From Deltaproteobacteria bacterium (GTDB taxonomy: Bacteria > Myxococcota_A > UBA9042 > PHBI01 > JACKFB01): a DNA stretch of 64,000 bases. Of the stretch, positions 54,489 to 64,000 are shown one piece after another. Where the stretch lies: assembly GCA_020632695.1 (NCBI GenBank), contig JACKFB010000008.1:62001-126000 (forward strand), given 5' to 3'. The notes under the pieces were generated by a model, which searched no databases, was not told where the DNA came from, and worked only from the letters and a program-made list of their open reading frames with translations. The translations under genes were made by a program, and so were the position numbers. Numbering within the stretch: the stretch's first letter is position 1; each line of letters begins with the position of its first letter.

Positions 54489-54968
54489 TCAACGGAACTC
54501 CACCTTCAGGATCTCGTAGTTCCGAGCACCGCCCGGGGCCTTGAAGGTGACCTCGTCACCCTCCTCCTTCCCGATGAAGGCCCGCGCCAGCGGCGACTCG
54601 TAGCTGATCCGCCCGGCCTTGGTGTCGGCCTCGTCGACGCCGACGATCTGGTAGGTGGACTCCTCGTCGGTCTCGATGTTGAGCATGGTCACCGTCGCGC
54701 CGAAGACGACCCGGCTGCCGTTCAGCGTGGCGGGGTCGATGATGCTCGCTCGGCCGAGCTTGTCCTCGAGCTCGCGGATGGTGCCGTCGATGAAGGCCTG
54801 CCGCTCCTTGGCCGCGTGGTACTCGGCGTTCTCGGAGATGTCGCCGTGCGCGCGCGCCTCCTCGATGTCGCGCACGTTCTGCGGGCGCTCGACCTCCTTG
54901 ATGTGGCGCAGGCGCTCGCGGAGCTGCTCCACGCCGCGGACGGTCACGAAGTAGCGGTCGTTGCTCAT
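54489..54968 (-). CDS. greA: Transcription elongation factor GreA
   Basis: The protein is 159 aa. Rescues backtracked RNA polymerase by stimulating transcript cleavage. The N-terminal coiled coil has the acidic tip (ARAHGDISENAEYHAAKE, with the D and E that enter the secondary channel). The C-terminal domain has VVFGATVTMLNIE, RISYESPLARAFIGKEEGD and a normal end. AGGAG lies 9 nt before the ATG. It follows carB by 62 nt on the same strand. Confidence 0.97.
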   Translation of the reverse strand: MSNDRYFVTVRGVEQLRERLRHIKEVERPQNVRDIEEARAHGDISENAEYHAAKERQAFIDGTIRELEDKLGRASIIDPATLNGSRVVFGATVTMLNIETDEESTYQIVGVDEADTKAGRISYESPLARAFIGKEEGDEVTFKAPGGARNYEILKVEFR

Positions 54969-55030
54969 CTCGAGGCTCCTGCCGCGCCCGTGTCGGCGCT
55001 GGTTCGCAGCGCCGACCTTCCCGGGCGGGG

Positions 55031-58255
<3,225 letters not shown>

Positions 58256-58279
58256 GGGGCTCCGTGGGCGGCGACGGTT

Positions 58280-59002
58280 TCAGGTCTCGCGGATGATGCG
58301 GTCGCCCGCGCCGAGGGCGTAGGGCACGGGCAGGGCGTCGTCGGCGGCGAGCTGCTCGCGCCAGGGCGTGAGCGGCCACGCGTTCTCGATGAGCTGCTCG
58401 ATGACCACGGTCTTGACGCGCAGCGACTCGTCCGGGTCGATGGCCCGCTGGACGGCGGGCTCGAGGGCCGTCTCCGGCCCGTAGGTCATGAGCGCGTCGA
58501 TGGCGAGGATGCGCACCTCCTCGTCGCGGTCGTGGACCAGCTCGAGCAGGCGTGCCTCGACCTTGGGGTGCTTGAAGTCGCGGAGGTTGGCGACGAGCTG
58601 CACCTTCTGCTCGTTCTGCCGCCCCTCCTTGGTCAGGGAGCGGTCCAGCGCGTTCAGCAGCAAGCCCACCGCCGCGTCCGTACCCGCGATGTCGCGCAGG
58701 GCGCGCAGCGGCCAGTACACGGCGTCGTTGGACTCGACGAAGGCCTTGATCGGCTCGATCGCCTTGGGGCCCGCGTCGATGAGGAGCTGGCAGGCGTACT
58801 CCTTCTCGTCGTTGTCGACGATCGACGCCTCGATGCGGAAGGTGAAGCGCTGCAGCAGCCCGGTGAAGGCCTCCGGGGTGCCCATGCCGGCGAGGATCTC
58901 CATCGCCCGCGTGCGATCCTGGGTCTGCGCGTAGGCGTTCGTCAGCCGCGAGACGTGTCGGCTGGTCTTCGATGCCTTCCCGAACCTGTCGAAGAGGCCC
59001 AT
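58280..59002 (-). CDS. HEAT-repeat-like protein upstream of carB
   Basis: The protein is 240 aa. The ATG at 59002 has AAGGAGG 7 nt upstream. All-helical with HEAT/PBS-lyase-like repeats: VYWPLRALRDIAGTDAAVGL, then HPKVEARLLELVHDRDEEV and ILAIDALMTYGPETALEPAV. No signal peptide or enzyme motif. A protein-protein interaction role is likely. The 24-nt gap to carB suggests one transcript. Confidence 0.85.
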   Translation of the reverse strand: MGLFDRFGKASKTSRHVSRLTNAYAQTQDRTRAMEILAGMGTPEAFTGLLQRFTFRIEASIVDNDEKEYACQLLIDAGPKAIEPIKAFVESNDAVYWPLRALRDIAGTDAAVGLLLNALDRSLTKEGRQNEQKVQLVANLRDFKHPKVEARLLELVHDRDEEVRILAIDALMTYGPETALEPAVQRAIDPDESLRVKTVVIEQLIENAWPLTPWREQLAADDALPVPYALGAGDRIIRET

Positions 59003-59091
59003 CTCCGTCCTCCTTCGCCGTGGGGGGTGCGCGAGCCGCGCGGCACATAGCAGATATGCGCCCCCCCGGCAACGCGGAGGCGCGCCGGGGG

Positions 59092-59121
59092 CTGACAAAG
59101 CGGGGCGCGCGGCCCTATGCT
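59092..59121 (+). promoter_or_regulatory. Candidate promoter for maf
   Basis: CTGACA (59092-59097), 18-nt spacer, TATGCT (59116-59121), 31 nt before the GTG start and in the divergent gap to the HEAT-like gene. Confidence 0.4.
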
Positions 59122-59152
59122 CCACAGCCCACGCGATTCGGAGGTGAGCCAC

Positions 59153-59812
59153 GTGGCCGTGCAGATCATCCTGGCCTCACAGTCCCCGCGACGGAAGGAG
59201 CTGCTCGAGCGCGTCGGCTTCTCCGTGAAGGTCGTGCCGGCGAACATCGACGAGATCCGCATCGACGACGAGTCGGTCGAGCAGTTCGCCAAGCGCATGG
59301 CGCGCAGCAAGTGCCTGGCCGTCGTGCGGCGCATGCAGGCCACGCTCTACCAGGTCGACCCCGAGGGCGGCTCGGGCACCCCTTCGGTGAGCGCGCGGCG
59401 CATGGCCGAGACGCGCTGGGTGGTCGCCGCCGACACCATCGTGTCGCTGGGCGAGGAGCTGCTGGGCAAGCCCAAGGACACGGCCGAGGCCGCCGACATG
59501 CTCGGCCGCCTGTCGGGGACGCGCCACCGGGTCATCACCGGGTTCTGCGTGCACGACCTCCGCAAGGACAAGGAAGGCGTGCAGGCCGTGTCCACCGACG
59601 TGCTCTTCAAGCGCCTCACGCCCACCGAGATCGAGAAGTACGTCGCCGTGGGCGAGTCCATGGACAAGGCCGGCGCCTACGCGATCCAGGGCGTCGGCGC
59701 CTATCTGGTCGACTCGATCTCGGGCTCCTACACCAACGTCGTCGGCCTGCCCATGTGCCAGGTCATCGAGATGATGGAGGAGATGGGCGCCCGCGACGTG
59801 CTGCCCTACTAG
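59153..59812 (+). CDS. maf: Maf-family nucleoside triphosphate pyrophosphatase
   Basis: The protein is 219 aa from the GTG at 59153, with GGAGGTGA 5 nt upstream. Hydrolyses dTTP/UTP or modified NTPs to monophosphates. IILASQSPRRKELLERVGF is the N-terminal nucleotide loop; RWVVAADTIVSLGEELLGKP holds the catalytic Asp, followed by LSGTRHRVITGFCV and GAYAIQGVGAYLVDSISGSY. It is slightly longer than usual because of an insertion around residues 65-85 (YQVDPEGGSGTPSVSARRM). Followed by copy B of the dispersed repeat. Confidence 0.94.
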   Translation: MAVQIILASQSPRRKELLERVGFSVKVVPANIDEIRIDDESVEQFAKRMARSKCLAVVRRMQATLYQVDPEGGSGTPSVSARRMAETRWVVAADTIVSLGEELLGKPKDTAEAADMLGRLSGTRHRVITGFCVHDLRKDKEGVQAVSTDVLFKRLTPTEIEKYVAVGESMDKAGAYAIQGVGAYLVDSISGSYTNVVGLPMCQVIEMMEEMGARDVLPY

Positions 59813-59813
59813 G

Positions 59814-59873
59814 GAAGGGGGACGCCTCGCGCCCCCTCCTTCACACATCGGGAAACGGCGAAGGCGCATGGGC
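59814..59873. repeat. Dispersed hairpin repeat, copy B, supplying the yggS start codon
   Basis: GAAGGGGGACGCCTCGCG continuing CCCCCTCC (59814-59839), a short spacer, then CGGCGAAGGCGCATGGGC (59856-59873). The hairpin could end the maf transcript. The ATGGGC at the right end is used as the first two codons of yggS, with GAAGG as a weak SD. Copy A (44484-44627) has the same ends but a longer middle. Confidence 0.85.
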
Positions 59874-60575
59874 AACTACTGGATGGAAGCACCGCTCTCC
59901 GAGCGCTACCAGCGCGTGCGCGACGGCCTCGCCGAGGCCTGTCGCGCGGCCGGGCGGTCTCCGGCCGATGTGACGCTGCTCGCCGTGTCCAAGCGCCACC
60001 CGGACGAGGCCGTGCGCGCGCTGGCCGCGCTGGGCCAGGTGGACTTCGGCGAGAACCAGGTCCAGGCCTTCGAGGCGCGCCGCGCGGCGTTGTCCGACCT
60101 GCCGCTGCGCTGGCACCTCATCGGGCCGCTCCAGACCAACAAGGCGCGGCACGTGGCGGCCGCGCCACCCCACCTGCTGCACACCGTCGACCGGCCGGCC
60201 CTGGTGGAGGCGCTGGCCCGCCGCTGGGAGCGCCCTGCCCCCCTCGACGTGCTCATCCAGGTGGACATCGACCGGGAGGCGCAGAAGTCCGGCTGCGCGC
60301 CCGAAGCGCTCGACGCGCTGGCGGACCTGGTGAGCGCGACGCCGGCGCTGCGGCTGCGCGGGCTGATGTGCATCCCCAGGCCGGCCACCGTGGCCTCTCC
60401 CCGCGCCGCCTTCGCCCGCACCCGGGCCGCCCTCGAGGCCATCCGCGACCGCGTGGACCTCACCGCGGGCGCGCCGGTGCTCTCGATGGGCATGTCCGAC
60501 GACTACCCGGACGCCATCGCCGAGGGCAGCACGCTGGTGCGCGTCGGCACCGCCATCTTCGGCGCCCGGGACTGA
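59868..60575 (+). CDS. yggS: PLP homeostasis protein (YggS/PLPBP)
   Basis: The protein is 235 aa. Binds pyridoxal phosphate and keeps B6 pools balanced. The PLP lysine is in TLLAVSKRHP; FGENQVQAFEARR, RWHLIGPLQTNKARHV, VQVDIDREAQKSGC-type and LSMGMSDDYPDAI are all family motifs. The start ATG belongs to the dispersed repeat; an ATG five codons later (59883) is a possible alternative. Followed by a strong hairpin between convergent genes. Confidence 0.95.
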   Translation: MGNYWMEAPLSERYQRVRDGLAEACRAAGRSPADVTLLAVSKRHPDEAVRALAALGQVDFGENQVQAFEARRAALSDLPLRWHLIGPLQTNKARHVAAAPPHLLHTVDRPALVEALARRWERPAPLDVLIQVDIDREAQKSGCAPEALDALADLVSATPALRLRGLMCIPRPATVASPRAAFARTRAALEAIRDRVDLTAGAPVLSMGMSDDYPDAIAEGSTLVRVGTAIFGARD

Positions 60576-60603
60576 GGATGCCGAGCCACGCTGGCTGAAA
60601 CGC

Positions 60604-60638
60604 CACGGGCCCGCTGGAGCTGGTCCAGCGGGCCCGTG
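60604..60638. terminator. Perfect 15-bp hairpin, likely bidirectional terminator
   Basis: CACGGGCCCGCTGGA (60604-60618), loop GCTGG, TCCAGCGGGCCCGTG (60624-60638). Lies in the gap between the convergent ends of yggS (60575) and the lipoprotein gene (60661). Very stable stem without a T-tract on either side. Confidence 0.75.
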
Positions 60639-60660
60639 AGCCGTTCAGCGCAGGCAGGGC

Positions 60661-61848
60661 TCAGTAGCCCTGGAAGCCCTTGAAGCCCTGGAAGCGCATC
60701 ATCTCGTAGCGGGCACGCCAGAAGGGGATGGCCCCGGCCCCGGCCGCGTCGCCGCTGGTGTCCATCTGGGCGTCGGGTCCGGAGACGTCCGGCTGCGGCC
60801 CGGTGTCCTCGGCGGCGTCGGGGGTGCTGGTGTCCTGGGCGGCGTCGGGCGTCGAGCTGTCCTGGGCCGCGTCGGGCGTCGAGCTGTCCTGGGCGGCGTC
60901 GGGGGTGCTGGTGTCGCCGCTGGCGTCCGGCGTCGGGTCGGGCTGGATGACCGTCCCGTCATTCATGCACGCCGCGCTGGCGGCCGCGCAGGACCCGCCG
61001 GTGGGGTTCACCGCGGCCTGCACGCAGGCCTGGAGCTGCGCCTGGTCGGGAGAATTGATGCAGGCCTCGAGGATGCAGTAGTTGAACTTCGTATCCAGCT
61101 CGAGGCCGGTCTGGGAGGTCCCGGCGTAGCAGGTGCGCGCGCACTGCGAGTCCACGGAGCCGCCGGTAAGGCAGCTCTGGATGCAGGTCTGGAGCGCGCC
61201 GCAGGTGCCGGTGCCCTTCGCGCCGGCGGTGCCCGCGTTGCAGTTGACCTGGGTGCTGGTGCACTTCTCGCCGATGCAGCCGGCCTGCCCGGAGGCCGTC
61301 GTCTCGCTGCCGCACTGCTGCACCAGGCACTGGTTGTCCGCCAGGAAGAGCTGCAGCTCCGCGGTGGGCGACGGGCAGGCGCCCCCCGCGTTGATGGCGG
61401 CGTTGGCGCAGGCGGTCTGCTGCGCCTGGGGGAGCGAGCCGCACTGCTCGGCAAGGCAGCCGTTGAGCTCGAAGCAGAGGAAGCTGGTGGGCGTCACCGT
61501 GCCGCCGCAGTCGCCGGGGCAGGTGAGCTGCGACTCGCCGCCGTTGCAGATCGTGTCACCGCAGAAGGGCGCCGGCGGGTTGCCGTCCGGGGTCGTCGTG
61601 GTGTCCTGCCCGGTGGTCGTGTCCGGGTTCGTCGTCCCGTCGGGGTTGGTCGTCCCATCGGGGTTGGCCGTCCCGTCGGGGTTCGCGGTGCTGTCGCCGC
61701 CGCCGATGGTGCTGTCACCGAGGACGGTGTCGGGGGTGTTGGAACCGTCCGCGCCCGACTTGGAGCTGTCGTCGCAGCCCGCGCCGAGCGCGAGGAGGAG
61801 GGCCGAGGCACAGGCCACCGAGAGCGGGAGGCGGCAGAAGGACTTCAT
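60661..61848 (-). CDS. Cys-rich secreted lipoprotein with PDAAQDSST-type repeats
   Basis: The protein is 395 aa from the ATG at 61848 (GGAG 6-9 nt upstream). Signal peptide with lipobox LGAGC. Then a Thr/Asn/Pro/Asp repeat linker (NPDGTTNPDGTTNPD). A central Cys-rich domain (~95-290, ~20 Cys, with FCGDTICNGGESQLTCPGDC resembling the short CGDGxCNxxE module) follows. A second acidic repeat region has STPDAAQDSSTPDAAQD, and the tail ends RFQGFKGFQGY. Probably displayed on the cell surface. No enzyme motif. A TPR-like secreted protein gene lies 125 nt upstream on the same strand. Confidence 0.85.
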   Translation of the reverse strand: MKSFCRLPLSVACASALLLALGAGCDDSSKSGADGSNTPDTVLGDSTIGGGDSTANPDGTANPDGTTNPDGTTNPDTTTGQDTTTTPDGNPPAPFCGDTICNGGESQLTCPGDCGGTVTPTSFLCFELNGCLAEQCGSLPQAQQTACANAAINAGGACPSPTAELQLFLADNQCLVQQCGSETTASGQAGCIGEKCTSTQVNCNAGTAGAKGTGTCGALQTCIQSCLTGGSVDSQCARTCYAGTSQTGLELDTKFNYCILEACINSPDQAQLQACVQAAVNPTGGSCAAASAACMNDGTVIQPDPTPDASGDTSTPDAAQDSSTPDAAQDSSTPDAAQDTSTPDAAEDTGPQPDVSGPDAQMDTSGDAAGAGAIPFWRARYEMMRFQGFKGFQGY

Positions 61849-61973
61849 GGTGGAGCTCCGGGGGGAAGTGTCCAAGGCGCGGAAATTAGAGGTGCCGAGC
61901 GTTTCGTGTCAAGCGCCCATTGACGCAGCGGGTCATCGCGACTCGCCCTCGCCGGACCTGCGCGGCGGCCGGT

Positions 61974-62849
61974 TCAGAATCGCCAGCCACCGAAGGCGAC
62001 GGCACCACCGGCGACCGGAGCCGCCCCGATGACGCTCGGGTGGCCGATTCCCCTCGGCTCTCCGGGCGAGGGCGCGGTCAGGACCAGCACGGTCCCGGCG
62101 ATGGCCATGGCGGCTCCGGCGCCGAAGAACACCCACATCGTGCGCCGCTCGCCATCCGAGTCGTCGATGGCGGCGCTGCGCGCGGCGTCGTACTCGGCCC
62201 AGCGCTTGGCGTCATTGGCGGCGATCCCGCCGCCGTAGGTGGCGTCGAGGTCGTCGTAGGCGCCGCGTGCGCGGGCGAGGAAGGCGAACCCCACCGCCGC
62301 CGTGGCCACGCCGACGCCGATGAGCGTGCCACCGGCGATGCGCCGCCCGGAGCGTGCGCGCGGCGCCGCCGGAACCGCCTCCGCCGGGAGCTTCGCCGAT
62401 TCGGGCGCCTGCGCCGGGGGCAGGCGCAGGCGGCCCAGGGCGTGCCCCGTCTCCGACCCGCAGGTCTCCAGCCGCTGCAGCGCCGCGTCCACCGCCGCGA
62501 GCCGTTCCCGCGCCTCGGCCGCTCGCGCGGCGGCCAGCCCGGGCAGACCCTGGTAGGTGGCGTAGCGGGCCCGCGCCAGCGCCCACTGCTCGGCCCGCTC
62601 GTAGGCGCGCGCCGCGTTCCACAGCAGGGTCGGGTGGTGGTCGCAGGCGTAGGCGTCGTCGAAGAGCCGCGCCGCCTCGGCGTGCCGCCCCTCCTCCACC
62701 GCACGGAGCCCCGCGTCGGACAGCCGCCCGGCGCTGGCCCTCCCCGGTCGCCCCGGACACGACGCCGCCCGCGCCGGCGGTGTCCCCAGCAGCATGGCGC
62801 CCACCAGCCCCAGCACGGCGACGGCCCTCACCTCGTCGAACGCTCCCAT
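61974..62849 (-). CDS. Secreted TPR-like protein with C-terminal transmembrane segments
   Basis: The protein is 291 aa from the ATG at 62849 (GAGGGG upstream). A signal sequence (VAVLGLVGAMLLGTPPARA) is followed by a short TPR-like region: GRHAEAARLFDDAYACD, PTLLWNAARAYERAEQW and ARARYATYQGLPGLA. A Pro/Ala linker leads to two hydrophobic segments (~175-195 GGTLIGVGVATAAVGFAFLA; ~245-262 MWVFFGAGAAMAIAGTVLVL) and a Gly-rich end. Such TPR plus two-helix proteins are frequent in Myxococcota; the function is unknown to me. Confidence 0.85.
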   Translation of the reverse strand: MGAFDEVRAVAVLGLVGAMLLGTPPARAASCPGRPGRASAGRLSDAGLRAVEEGRHAEAARLFDDAYACDHHPTLLWNAARAYERAEQWALARARYATYQGLPGLAAARAAEARERLAAVDAALQRLETCGSETGHALGRLRLPPAQAPESAKLPAEAVPAAPRARSGRRIAGGTLIGVGVATAAVGFAFLARARGAYDDLDATYGGGIAANDAKRWAEYDAARSAAIDDSDGERRTMWVFFGAGAAMAIAGTVLVLTAPSPGEPRGIGHPSVIGAAPVAGGAVAFGGWRF

Positions 62850-62996
62850 GGTGCCCCTCGCGGCCGGTACAGCCCTCCATCTTGCCCCCGGACGCCCCGC
62901 CGACCAACCCCAATCGGCACCGCCGCCCCCCGCACCCCTGCGTTGACGGGCCGGCAGGGCTGTGGTTTCTCGCCCCTGCCACACCCGGAGGTCGGC

Positions 62997-64000
<1,004 letters not shown>

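Overview
The window is about 64 kb of very GC-rich bacterial DNA (roughly 70% G+C judged by eye) and is almost fully coding. Several traits point to a member of the Myxococcota or a close relative of the former Deltaproteobacteria. These are lipoproteins with long Asp/Ala/Pro-rich linkers behind the lipobox, an OmpA-type protein with thrombospondin type 3 repeats, a giant Cys-rich lipoprotein, a kinase-like protein, an ATPase-TPR regulator, and a leucine-degradation (liu) operon. This placement is an inference; there is no rRNA in the window to confirm it. No tRNA, rRNA, CRISPR array, transposase or phage gene was recognised.

Layout. 1-4.4 kb: 5' part of tgt, an SppA-type peptidase fused to a beta-barrel-like N-terminus, and a CnoX-like thioredoxin-TPR protein followed by 20-bp tandem repeats. 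4.4-14.2 kb (minus): argS, then a two-gene surface unit (2060-aa Cys-repeat lipoprotein, then OmpA/Tsp3 protein; 4-nt overlap). 14.4 kb: a MiaE-like tRNA hydroxylase. 15.1-22.1 kb (minus): a tightly coupled operon liuB-liuC-liuD(BC)-BCCP-liuE-unknown-kamA. It converts 3-methylcrotonyl-CoA to acetoacetate plus acetyl-CoA, and ends with lysine 2,3-aminomutase. 22.3-32.0 kb: Xaa-Pro aminopeptidase, a pseudokinase, a membrane protein, a lamin-tail lipoprotein, mtnC, a GNAT enzyme, a protein with an HExxH motif, and a PECR-like reductase.

32.0-34.1 kb is the strangest part. It holds three blocks of hexanucleotide-type simple repeats, a small four-helix-bundle (23S IVS-protein family) gene, a ~160-nt near-perfect hairpin overlapping that gene's ribosome binding site, and a 33-nt poly-C run. 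It lies directly upstream of a ClpA/ClpC-like unfoldase gene (34.1-36.6 kb).

36.6-45.8 kb: ddl, a transglutaminase/DUF58/MoxR operon led by an FAH-family gene, ygfZ, and an acyl-CoA dehydrogenase. 45.8-50.5 kb: a large P-loop/TPR protein, YihY, a release-factor-like protein lacking GGQ, and a small secreted protein. 50.5-60.6 kb is mostly housekeeping: cysteine desulfurase-mnmA-rnc, tsaE, greA, carB, a HEAT-like protein, maf and yggS. 60.6-64 kb: a Cys-rich lipoprotein, a TPR-like secreted protein and the 5' part of a B12-binding-type radical SAM gene.

Gene packing is extreme. Many adjacent genes share ATGA, GTGA or TTGA start-stop overlaps, so translational coupling is the rule. A dispersed hairpin-bearing repeat occurs twice (44.5 and 59.8 kb). 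Three genes share a similar TTGACC-type promoter. Start codons were chosen from Shine-Dalgarno matches and overlaps with neighbours; many are GTG.
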